A stretch of 64,000 bases of DNA from Adineta steineri. Taxonomy: Eukaryota > Rotifera > Eurotatoria > Adinetida > Adinetidae. The DNA lies in the NCBI GenBank assembly GCA_905250115.1, contig CAJNOI010000359.1, positions 1 through 64,000 of the forward strand, given 5' to 3'. Positions 13,395 to 25,917 of this stretch are shown piece after piece. Each line of letters opens with the position of its first letter. Position 1 is the first letter of the stretch. Below the pieces are notes generated by a model. It saw nothing but the letters and a program-made list of their open reading frames with translations. It did no database searches and had not been told where the DNA came from. The translations under genes and the position numbers were made by a program.

Positions 13395-16092
13395 ACACCA
13401 CCAGCCATTTCAATTCCCATAATACCAATCACCTAATCAAAATCAGTCTCCAACTTACATTAATTGTTATTCATTTTAATTAACTTACCATCGACAGACT
13501 TCGCTCAACACATTGACACACGACCTCACCTGGAAACACATGATATTCATTAGCAAGAATGAAAGATAAGACTTGAACATAATATAGAAGTTCAGCATAT
13601 GCCAATGATTGTTCATCTAGTTCAACAGCTAGTTTTTGTGGATGTTTCATTACTTGATATACAAATTCATGATGAATACAAGTGACAGGTGATGAAAATG
13701 ATACTTGTGCATTGTTGATTGATTGCATGAGTAATCTTTCATTTGGTAATGTTAATGATATTTCATAGATTGATTTACTCATTTGATCATCAGCAGACAC
13801 AAAGAATTGTTTCAAGACTGAATGGAATCGTTGAGATATGTTATCAATTGTTTCAACATTGAATAAATCAAGTGATGCATTGACTGTGCATAAGAGTTGA
13901 TTGATATTGAGATCATGTTGAATTATAAGTGAGAAATCATTAATGTTCATTGTGGAGGGTATCGAAGAAAGCTGACTATCACCAATCATTATTTCATTCT
14001 CCTCATCTCTTCTCATAGATGATATAAATGCAAATGATACATCTAGAAATGCTGATTGTAAAACATTTGGATGTTGATTGAGGATACGTTGAAGAGGAAA
14101 GTAAGAATATTTTATATTCTTTGTTGTTGCCTCTTCTACATGCTGAAGCAGTTGATGGAAAGACCAGTGAGGATCTAGTTGACATCGCAATGGAATAACC
14201 TTATCGAATAGTCCAATCATAGGCTTTAGTTCATCTTTATCACGATTGTCGATATTCATAGCAATACATAGATCTTTTTCACCATTCGTTAGTTTGAATA
14301 AATAAATATAGTAAATAGCAAGTGCTAAATGTTCATGTTTGATATTATTTGATGATGCATGAGTAAGAAAGTGATGTGAGAGATCTTGACCAAAATCAAA
14401 AGAAATAGATATTCTACGACCAGTTCGATGTTCATCTGAGAGACGATATCGATCAAATGGTAATGATAAAGGTTGATCGAGCTTACAATCATGAAGAGTA
14501 TCAAGCCAAAACATACTTGCTTCAGTCATTGACATTTGTTGGTTAATGATTGAGCTTTTAGGAATTGTGCATGTACTTGGATCTGACAATGATATTTGTT
14601 CAGTAGGAAGAAGGATAGTAAGTTTATGGATGGATTCTTGAAGCATCGGAAATGAAAAGATTTGCGTAAGAATATGTTGGAAACGCTTGGACAATAGATC
14701 GACATCATCTTGATGTTGAAATATATCAGCCGAACAATTCAGAAAACATTCGGTACTTCGCGTATTATGGTCATGAGCAATTGTAAGAGAGATATCAAAT
14801 AGTGATATATCGTTCTGGTGATTCAGATCTCTATCATGGTAACCGCTTACAGCTGAACCTTCGCTCAGAGTTAATTCGATTGAGTTTTTCGGTATTAATA
14901 ATGATACCAAAGATTCATACTGGAAAAACATTGAAGGTAATACATTTTTTTCTCGTTTGCCTTGGGAATCAATAATCTGTTGATAAGGTAAAGAAGCATG
15001 TACGAGAATTTCATTACTTAGCTGTTGTACTTGTTGTACGAGGTGTTTAAATGTAGTATTTGGTTCAATTTTGACTCGGTATAATAGAAGATTGACAAAC
15101 ATACCAATCATGTCTTGTAACTCTTTCTCAGATCGATTACCTGCACTGCTTACTACACACAAGTCATCATTATGATTGGTCAGGTTAAATAAAAATACAT
15201 AATAACAGGCAAGAGACAATGAAAACATTGTCACGTTGTTGATTGAAGCAAATAACATCATTGCATCAACCACATCTTGATCAATAATAAATGCAGATGA
15301 ATAACCACGACCAGAACGATGTCGATCAATTTGGCTTTCATCGGGCGCCAAATGTCGTATTCTATCCCAGTCGTATCCATGCATAAGATTAGCCCAAAAC
15401 CGACGAGCCTTGTTCATATTTGACTCTGCACTTGTGTCGGCTAACAATGCTTGTTCGTACAATGCAAAGTCAATGTATTGTGGAATTGCTAACACTGGCT
15501 GCTGATATTCATTTGCCCAGCATGCTCGTTCAAAGGCTTTCAGAAATGGTTTGAATGAGCTGAGATCAAATGCGATATGGTGAATCACAAAAATAATCAG
15601 ATCACCTTCGTATAGTAACTCATCATGATTCTCAGAAGATCGTTGTACTACATGACATCGTATAACTTTTCCATTTTCAATATCGAAATGTTTTCCAATT
15701 GTTTCATTCGTCAGTAGATGATCAAGTTGTTCTAATGTGGAAACACCTCGAGAATGTTGAAAGGAATAGATATCACCGGTAAGTGGTAGAATGTTTTGCT
15801 CAATTTGATTATTCATTGGATTGAAACGAATGGCAGTGCGAAGAACTGTATGCTGCTGAATCATTGAGGCTAAGGATAAACGAATATGCTCTATTAAGAC
15901 TGAACCTCGTTTGATCTGCAATGGAACCAGTCTATTGTAGACAGACAAATCGGAACCACTAAAATAAAGATTTTCATGCATGTAGATACGCTGTTGAGCA
16001 GATGAAGCTACAGCTTCTGTTCGACCAGACACCATCAGTTGTTGTACTTTATGGTCAGCGATCGCTGCTGTTGATTTCTTTTTTCGAAACAT
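13395..16092 (-). CDS. NRPS, N-terminal part with full plus half condensation domains
   Basis: Gene start at ATG 16092. Exon 1 is 16092-13489 (868 codons) and ends at ATG|GTAAGT. Exon 2 starts at 13432 (VIGIMGIEMAGGV) and runs into the gap. Residues about 27-450 are a condensation domain starting SSAQQRIYMHENLYF, with active-site VIHHIAFDLSS at 170-179 (HHxxxD kept, following G is L). Residues about 540-790 are only the C-terminal half of a second condensation domain (EASMFWLDTLHDCKLDQPL to LPLRILNQHP-like sequence), without the His motif. Residues about 800-868 begin an adenylation domain (CIHHEFVYQVMKHPQKLAVE). A leading C domain without A or PCP before it is the layout expected where an acyl or polyketide chain is taken from another enzyme. 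The gene lies 1.2 kb downstream of the PKS, same strand. Confidence 0.85.
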
Positions 16093-17326
16093 TTTTCGTA
16101 ATAAAAAACTATAAACTATCTATTTCTGATGCAAGAAGTCGAATACAATCTAGAAATTATAAAGAAATAAGAAAAAGAACTTGAATTTGAATACATCAGG
16201 AATAAATTCAACATTATTAAGTTTGCTATTTATTGCTGTAATTTGAAAACTGAAATATTGGGCAAGAAGAAAAACAATTATGTTAGTTTGATAGTGTTAG
16301 TATATAAGTTGATTAATTATTAGTAAATATTCACACAAAACATCTTTTTTTCAGAACATATATCATATAGAAATATATATAAAATAATCGAAGAACTAAT
16401 GTTTTTTTCAATCATCAAAATATTGAGTTTTCATCAGTAAATTCAACAACATGGAGAAATTATGATACAGTATAATATCGCCATGTGTATAAAACGCAAT
16501 GTTTTAATCTTACTTAATCAAAATAAGTGGAGAGAATAGAAAGAATTATGATGACTTTCATAAAGAACATGTAATATTGACATTGAGAGTGCAGAAAGAT
16601 AACAAAATGCTTAGTGTAATGTAATTGATAGAGAAAATATTCATTTTAGTTTTATAAAGTTTAAACTATTATATAAAATTGTGATCTAAACTTAATGTAG
16701 GTTATCTCATACAATATTTGTGAAAGCCTGTAATCCTTGTACTACCAGCCGGATTGTTTTTGGCTCCATTCTCAACCATCTGAAAAATCAGTAGAAATAA
16801 CTGCAGTTTCCGAGTTTTTGATAGCTATTAATGTGTTCCATGAGCTAATTATAACAGTATTTAACTCTGGAAACACGCTGATAGGCTTCAAAAGCTAGGA
16901 AACTGCAGTTATTTCTACTAATTTTTCAGATTGTTGAGGATGGGATTAAAGATGATCTCTGCTGGTAGTATAATTGTTGATCTGTTTTTATTGTCCTATG
17001 TAAAGTTTTTTGAAGATGAATTATTTTCTTTTACAACTCATTGTAAAACAGATAAAATCTCTGTTCAAAAGAAATAGTAGCTGGATTTCAAGAAAAAAAA
17101 CTTATATGAAATTGTATATTTCTGGCTACAATAGATACTAATACTTGATATTAAGATGTATAAATTTTACTTCTGAATTTCCTTATTTTGATGATTAAAA
17201 ACTCTACAAGTATTTCTATAGTATAATATATGATAAATATTAGAATTAGTAAATAAAAAAAATCGAGTTCAAACTAACCCGACCATCAATGTTTGGAGAA
17301 TGTCAATGTTATTATTATTCTTGATT
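16093..17326. other. intergenic region between PKS and NRPS
   Basis: AT-rich spacer holding the 3' flank of the PKS and the presumed promoter of the NRPS. It contains one TA-flanked foldback element (16742-16968) and no other coding signal. No clear TATA box could be singled out in such AT-rich DNA. Confidence 0.6.
16742..16968. repeat. foldback MITE, TA-flanked
   Basis: The ends are inverted repeats: CTACCAGC at the left and GCTGGTAG at the right. A long inner inverted match follows (left AGTAGAAATAACTGCAGTTT; the right arm is its complement). A TA dinucleotide borders each end (16740-16741 and 16969-16970), as for Tc1/mariner-type elements. No open frame: non-autonomous. Confidence 0.75.
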
Positions 17327-20300
17327 CTAATCGTCCAGAAGAAGTAATCGAATATCGACAATCATTAGATGATCTTTGAGTTGTTTTATCATTTCATGTG
17401 CAATGATTTCTTCCTGTTTGTTGCGGACAGCCATTAATTGATAAGGTCCACGTGGTTGAATACGACGCATTTGCAAAATCATATCACGAGCATAAATAGA
17501 TGTCGATGCTTTTGATGCTACTGATGGTATTTTTATAGCGTAAATGAGAACTGATCTGGTTTGATCTTGTTGTTCATATATTTTGTCAATGAATAATTTA
17601 TTCAGGTTATCAGTATTGGTTGGTGACTGCTCCATAATACAGAAGAAAACATGACTATTGCACTGCAGTGAATGTTGAAGACAGATGATATTCTCTATAC
17701 CAGTGTAATTAGAGTTATGAGATAGTTTTATTTCATTTTCTTTGATTGGATCAGCATCCATGTGTTCTTCTTTAGTAGTTGATGATACAACTTGATGTCG
17801 TTCGTTGAGCTTATTATGAATTACTGTTGCAATAGTTTCAATAGAATATCCTTGAAGTAGATCAACTAATGGTATGTAAACACTGGTCTCTTGTCCCAAC
17901 CAATTATAGAGTGAAAGAGCTGCTAATGAGTCCATACCTTGGCTAACCAATGAACGATCAATTAGGATACGTTCAATACTGGCTGCACCTAGAATATGTG
18001 CTACAGTCATCTGAATTCGTTCAATAATAGTTTCTTTTCGATTCCAGTTCGAAGTAGTTGTACAGTTGAGTTCTGTTGATGTTGTTAATACATTTGTGAG
18101 TTTCATAACATTGTAGCGTTCTTCTACTATTTTATTCAATTGAAATATCGGTATTTTGTGACGTCTTTCATGTAATTTTTGCCAATTAACCGCAAAAATA
18201 ACAGGACATGGACTAGTCTTCTGATTTGCATGAAAGCGTTCGATCAACTCGAATACAGCTATTGGTGGCAATACTTCAAAGCCATGTGTACTTTGTAAAG
18301 TGCTGAGCATATCCCGTTGTCGATGAAACATGCCTGCACCACTTACAGCAGGCAAGCTAACTGAGAGAGCAGGTAAATTTTGTTGAGTCATACGGTAGTG
18401 AGCAAGAGCATCGAGAAATTGATTACCAGCATTGTAACCGGACGATGCCACTTCAATTAGATGATTTCGAATTGATGAGAACATGATGAAAAAGTGCAGA
18501 GGAGCATGAGTGAGCTGTGTTACTTGATGAAGAATCCAAGCACCACGAACTTTTGCTGCTAAAACATGTGCTAAATATTCTTGTGTCATTTTAGACAAAG
18601 TTCGGTCTTCTGCAACGACAGCACTGTGAATAACTCCTCGAACAGGATAAGATGTTCGACTTAATTTTTCGATTAGATTATATACTTGATCAAAATTTGT
18701 TACATCTGCTTGAACAACATCAACATAAGCTTGATACTCATTAATTGTTTGTTTCAATCGTAACCAATCATCATATTGTGGATTTGAAGGTTGTTCAAGT
18801 TCAGCTAATGTCCGACGACTCATAAGAATAATACGTTTTACACTTCGTTTCTCTATCATCCATCGAGACATTGTCAATCCGAGACCACCAAATCCACCAG
18901 AAATCAAAATTGTTCCTTGTTGGCAAACGGTCGATGGAAACATAATATCATTATCTAAATTTATAATCATTAGAATCATAATGAAAGATTAGTAAAGGTT
19001 ACCTTCGAGTAAATTATTAGGATATATACTATTTAAATAGAGTGATTCATTAGAATTGGCTAGACGAACAACAGCTTTGCCCATAGCTTGACCACTATTA
19101 CATCTCATGAATGCATCAATCACTTGTGATGGTTCATACACAACTGTAGGTTCGATTGCTTTTAATTTGCCTTGAATAAGTAAATCAACCATTTCTTGAA
19201 GTATAGCGTTGTAGATGTCTGGATGATTTTCAAGAATTAAAACTAAATCAATGACATGAAAACTACAATCCGATCGAAAGTCAAACATAGACAATTGAGT
19301 CTTGTCAAAAACATCTCGTTTTCCCCATTCAACAAAATGACCATGATCAGCAAGTAATTTAATGGATTCTTGTAGAAGAATACCTGATAAAGAATTAATG
19401 ACAACATCGACACCATGAGGTAGAATACTTCTCACACCACTAACAAAAGAAGTATCTCGACTATTAAATACATAGTCAACACCACAATGTTCACGTAAAA
19501 ATCGTCGCTTTTCTTCACTTCCAGCTGTGGCTATAACACGAGCACCAATATATTGACAATACTGTATACAAATTTGACCGGCACCACCTGTTGCAGCATG
19601 AATGAGAACAGTTTGACTACGTCGTAAATGAACACGATATTTGAGAGAATATATAACTGTTAAAATTGGACATGCTAGACCACATAATTGTTCATCGGTG
19701 AGAGGACACTCAGATGGAATACACACTACTTGTGTTGAGTCGACAGTGACATGTGAATGGAATACACCACGTGAAGAGATGCCAACGACATGATCTCCTG
19801 GCTGAAAACTGACACTAGGACATGCACGTATGATAGTCCCAACAAAATCAGAACCTGGTTCGGTGTCTCGATTCATGTATGGTTGATACTCATCCAGTTG
19901 TGCAAATGTACGAGTATGTGGATACAGACCTCGTGCTTTCAATACATCACGAAAGTTAATGCCTACACAATTGATTTGAACTTCCACCATGCCTGGTAGT
20001 AATTCTTCTGCCCTGTTATCGGGAGCCCATGTTAATTCAGTGAGAAAACGAGATGGAGGCACACGAAGACGAAATGATTGTTGATTAGCATCTTGTCGAG
20101 GAATAATACAAATTTGTTTTATTGTTGTTTGATTTTCTTTTTTATCATGTGTTTGCAACATTGTATAATGCCATCTGGTTTGTTTTACTTTCTTTGCATG
20201 TGTGTCAAGACGAAGAACAATCTCATCAGTATTCTTTGTATATCGGGAAGTTACCATGTATTCTACCAAAGCATGAACAAGAGCTGATTCATTAATCATT

Positions 20301-23300
20301 GTTGACGATGCTTGTAGATCAAGAAGCTTCAGTCGATGTTGTTCATATTCAACCATTAAACTTCTTACAAGACCAATAAATGTTGATTGAAGTATATTGC
20401 AATCAGAACCAGTATTTAGCTGAGCATGTCTTGTAATAACAAACATAAACGGGAGAAAGGTGGGAGATATTGCATGAATTATTTGAAGAAGTTGGATGAA
20501 GATGCCACAAATAGACTCTTCGTGTTCTTTAAATGCCAAATCGCTATTGTCACTTAGGCAAGTTTGCTCAAATGGCCAAGCAAAAACAATATATAGCTGT
20601 TTATAGCTATCCATCATAGTTTTAAGTACAAAACGAATTTTGTCAATCGTTGATGCACCCCTATCCAAAAATCGAATGTTGGAAGATGGCAAAAGCGATA
20701 TGATGTTATGACAAAGACTTTCAGAATCGTTTTTGCCAAAGAATAACCATGCTTGATTTTTTCTTTCGCCGAGAGTTTGTAGTATCTTATAAGATGTCGT
20801 CTTGTGAGCAATAATTAATGTACTTTCATGTTGACTCATCACCGTCTCAGCATCTTCAAATCCACCAGTTTCTTTTAACGCTGCAGTCCAATGATGGATA
20901 CCACGAAGAGCACGTGCATTACTAGATGGTAACCACCAATGATCGAGTAAACCAAAGATAAGATCAAAATAGAGGGGAACATCAGTTAATTCAAGTAATA
21001 AGAGAAGACCATTGGGAACAAGTAGATGACGAAGATTAATTAACGATGTCATTAAATCGTCACTTTCCTGTAATTTATTTGCGGCAAACACGATATCAAA
21101 CGATTCAAATGCAATCTTTTCAAGGATTTTATTGTTAAACAAGTCAATTGTTTGATCATATATTATACTTAAATGAGTTTGATTAGACAAATGTGTCTCA
21201 AATAGTTGTTCAGCTTGTGCGAGCTGTACTGGATCTATATCCACATAATGTAAGTCAATCCATAAACTTGTTTGACCTGATAAATTAAGTAAAAGATGAA
21301 AAACAGGTAAAACATCCATTTGTTCACCACTTGCAAACCAAAGTATACGTAATCGTCGATCGCTGAGTGATCCATGGCTACTCTGATCGTTTTGGATATG
21401 GAGATGCTGACATATTGCATGAAATATCTGTTGTGTTTTATTTCCACTAATAATAGTTTTTATTTGTTGCAATGTTTGTTCAGTTTCATTGTTTCCAAAG
21501 AATACATCGAATCCATTCTGTTGTCCAGTAAAAATGTCTTTCAAATGCGAACCATATGCATCCAATGAGATGAGAAGTGGTTTGAGACGAGGAAAACGAT
21601 CTAATAAATGTCTAAGACGAAGTTGTGTAGAATGTAATGTTATTTGTTCATGTAACATAGTAACAAGAGAATTGCATGCATTTGATAAAGGACGATACTG
21701 ATCATCAACGAGATTTAGATCAAGATCTTTTAGTGATAATTGAGCATAACATGCAGCTAATTCGTTGAATGGTTCAATTGAGTCAATCAAATCTTGATTA
21801 CTAACAACATCGATTCCACCATTACGAATCTGATCGAACGATGGAAGTAAGTCGGCTACACTTTTTATTAATGGTGAATCCATCCATATTCTTTCTATAC
21901 AATAGTCTTGTATGATTGTGTTTAATTGTTCCGAACGATCTGCATTAGGCAAATCAGCAGCTGCATTTAATTTGTCAAAAATGGACTTCTCTAATATCCA
22001 TCGACCAGATTGTATACCTTGAACTTGTTGAGCTACATAACCTTCAAAAATGAACATCGGTTCGTTGACTGTCGTGCCATCGCTGGGTAGAACAAATAAG
22101 TCACAAGTGTATGTTCGCTCTTGACTTAAGCCACACACGACACTGTGGAATCTCCCACGCATTTCAAAATTTGAATGAGATGTGTTCACTTGGTTCATAA
22201 TAACAAATTTGTGAATACTAATCGGAAGGAACGTAGTATCAACACCAGGTAACAAAACTAGAGGTGAGTGCAAAAAAGTATCCAGTAAACTTGGATGGAG
22301 CAAATGATAACAAGAAAGATCAGTAATTGCATCAAGATTGCTTTGAATTTGAGCAATAATTGTAGCTGTCGTACCACATAATGATTGTATGTTTTGAAAA
22401 GAAGGTCCATATTCATAACCTCGTGATAACAAATGAGTATAAATACTAGTTGCATCAGCTGTGGACCAGGTATTGTAAGTGGGCCAGGTAGAAACTAGTG
22501 TTGTTGATTTTTGTTGAGCACCATCCATCTCAATATGACCATGAGCATGTAGAATAAATTCACGTAATGAATATTGATTGAGAGTTTCTGGGTCGATAAA
22601 AGAATCAATAACATCAACACTCGCCATACCTGATGAACGCATACAATCTGAACCAGCTGATGTCCATGGTCGACTGTAGACAAACCATTTACGAACTGGT
22701 ATGACAATTTGTGTGAACACTTCTGTTAACTCATGCTCACTAAGACCAAGAGGTTTGACAAATTTAATTTCTTTCAAAACAAGTGAAGATTGCTTGTTAT
22801 CTAATGATAGAAATAACTGGTGATAGGCAGCTGTTACAAGTTCAAGATAGGCAGCAGCAGGAAAAAGAATTGCACCTTGAATTTTATGATCTTTCAAGTA
22901 AGCATATTGTGGTAGATTAATATTGATGAGACTTTTCCATGTAGCACTTGTCTGTCCTGTTAATTGACGAACACCAAGTAGAGGATGAATAGGAATACGA
23001 TTAGCCAAACGTATCATAACTGAATCTTTTGATTCATACCAACATGAGCTAAGATCAAATGCATACAATGGAAAATCATCAAATAGTTGTTCATTATCTA
23101 TCATCGGTAATATATCTCGACTTTGAAAATATTGTTGCCAAACATGAGACGAAGTTGTTAGTTGTGCGAGACTAGTAAGTAATGTTATTTGTTCCTTTTC
23201 CTTTCGTTTTAATGTTGAAAGAATAAGTGGTTGATGATTTGTCGATTCATAACATTCTCGAATAGATGTAGCCAAAACTGGATGTGGTGAAAGTTCAAGA

Positions 23301-25917
23301 AAAACAGTTGGAGCATCATGCTGTTGAATCGATGCCATAGCATCATGAAATCGTACACATTGTCTCACATTTGACCACCAATAATGAGCATCAACTGGTA
23401 TGTGATCATTTAATTTATTACCAGTTACACTCGAATAAAGATGAGCTTCAGCACATTTTAAATTAAACATTTGTTGAGAGTCTTTTAGAGGAAGTCCTTG
23501 TATATCTTTAAGTGACGACAACATCTCTTTTTCTATGTCGAATCGATCCATCTGATAAGAATGAAATGCATTTTCAATACGAAGACGAGCTTTGAAAACA
23601 TTGGGATGAAATGTTGAGAGTGTCTGTTGTAATTCGTCGATAATCTTTTCATCACCACTTAACGTGACAGAGCGAGGACTATTAACAACAGCAATACAAG
23701 CCAAATGTTCAATACCTCTAAGAAGTTTTTCCTTTACTTCTTCTTCGCTCATTGATACAGCTAACATACGACCACCTTGTCGTGTATTACGATTTTGAAG
23801 ACGTGATCGATGATAAACAACACGAACAGCTTCTTGCAAAGTGAGACGGCCGGCAACAAAAGCAGCTGCCTGATCACCAGCACTATGTGACACGATTGTT
23901 GAAGGATAAATATTCCATGAGACGAGTAAAGCAGCGAGTCCAACTTGAATAGCGAATAAAGCTGGTTGAGCAATATTTGTATCATTAATACGAGATTCAT
24001 CTTCACTCTTTTTGTCAATCAATTCTTCTAGCAAACGCCATTCGCCATTGTTGATATTTGTCATTTCAGCATCGATCAGTTGAATCCATCGAGTAAAAAC
24101 AGGTTCACTTTCATACAATTGTCGACCCATGGCCCACCATTGAGGACCTTGTCCGCTAAAAACGAAACATATCTTTGCTAGTGATATTGTTGGACGCACT
24201 GATATAGAAAGACCAGTTAATGTCTCTTCAACAAGAAAGGCGTTGATTTGTTCTTGAAGTTGTTTACTATTAGCAAATGTAAAGATGGCTAAGTGTGCAT
24301 GACTAATAGTACGCTTTAGAAGAAGCTGTTGAGATATGCGTTGAAGAAATGCATAATTATTGTTCACATCTGTTATTGATGTCTTTTGTAACCATTGATT
24401 GAAGTGAGCTACTTGATTGTTTAGAGATTTACGACTTTTCGCTGAAAGAAAGAAAAACGTTAGTACACTATTTAATCGTACAATTTATGTTTATATAACT
24501 CACTTGAGAAGATAAAGATAAAATATTGTTTACTCTCCATATCATTTTCAGATCTGTTCATAGCTGAAGTTTTACTTGGGTGATATTCCTCAACAATAGC
24601 ATGTGCATTGTTGCCTCCTATGCCAAATGAATTAATACCGATAGCTATAGAATCAATGTCATTGCCTGAAGGAAATGGTACGGAATGTTGCACAACGTGA
24701 AGATTATATCGTTGTGCTTCAATATTTGGATTCAATGATTTGAAGTGCATGTTTGGTGGAATACTCCGATAATGCATACACATAACAATCTTAATCAATC
24801 CGGCAATACCAGCTGTTCCTTCTGTATGTCCTAAATTACTCTTGACAGAACCAATTAATAATGGCGGATCAAAACAAGATCGATTGAAAAATTGACCTAA
24901 ACAATTAGCTTCGATGGGATCACCTATGGGTGTACCAGTGCCGTGTGCTTCGACATAAAAAATACGTCGAGGATCAAAGTCTGCTCGCTTGTAAATATCA
25001 TTGAGCAAGCGTGCCTGACCAGCAGCTGATGGAACGACAAAACTATTCTTATCTTCACTTCCATCATGATTACTAAGTACATCACGAAGAACACAGTATA
25101 TGCGATCATTATCACGTTCAGCATCACTTAGTCGTTTCAATAATAGAAGACCAAGACCATCACCTTTCGCATAACCATTTGCATCGACGCTGAACGATCG
25201 ACTTCGTCCATCAGGTGATATAGCGCCTATGAGCGAACTCCATAAAAGAGCCTCTGGTGAATAGGCAGCATTCACTCCACCACATATAGCCATGTCTGCT
25301 TCGTTTGTGCGAAGACTTTGCACAGCTAAACGTACAGCCTCCAACGACGATGAACACGCAACATCCAATGATACGTTAGGACCTTGTAAATTAAAATGAT
25401 AGGATAATCGAGCAGCAGCATTGTAGAGTAAACTGTTGGGACCATGAAATCTCGATCGATGCTCTGGTTCGAGGCGAAATGATGTTTTAGCATGATCTGC
25501 AGAAGTCTGTCCAATATGAACAGATGTTTTAGAACCATTCATTTTCTCCATACTATAACCAGCATCATCAAGTAAATGGACAAACTTGAGCATGAGTAGT
25601 CGATGACATGGATCAATACTACCTGCCTCAGCATCCGATAGGCCAAAGAAACTTGGTTCGAACATATCCCATTGATTATTCGATAAGAAATATCCTCGAC
25701 GAATGAGTTTCTGTCGAAATTGTCCATCATTATCCTTATTAAACATATGAGCACAATAGGATTCGAGATCAAGTCGATCACGCGAAATTGCACTACCCAC
25801 ATCTTGACTGTCCTTTAATGCATGCCATAAATCATTGGCAGAATGAATATCACCTGCAAATTCGCAGGCAATGCCTACAACTGCCACTGGTTCTAATCGA
25901 TTGTTAGAAGTTGACAT
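17327..25917 (-). CDS. highly reducing-type polyketide synthase, KS-AT-DH-MT*-ER-KR-ACP-TE*
   Basis: Exons 25917-24504, 24441-19003 and 18954-17327 join in phase to give 2826 aa. KS (about 8-455) has Cys188 in DVACSSSL, His325 in VEAHGTGTPIGDP and His364 in NLGHTEG. AT has Ser658 in SHSAGDQ (usual GHSxGE altered) and NAFHS. DH has His990 in DHKIQGAILFP and HPSLLD. The methyltransferase-like region has LRILWFASG where a glycine-rich SAM loop is expected, so it is probably inactive. ER has GINFRDVLKARG and HAATGGAGQICIQ. KR has ISGGFGGLG and Tyr2458 in SSGYNAGNQFLDALA. ACP has Ser2627 in GMDSLAALSLY. The end resembles a FAS-type thioesterase up to RRIQPRGPYQLMAV, but the nucleophile elbow reads RNKQ and the protein stops soon after, so no catalytic Ser, Asp or His. 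It should build a reduced polyketide or fatty-acid-like chain on one iterative module. It lies upstream of and on the same strand as the NRPS. Confidence 0.95.
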
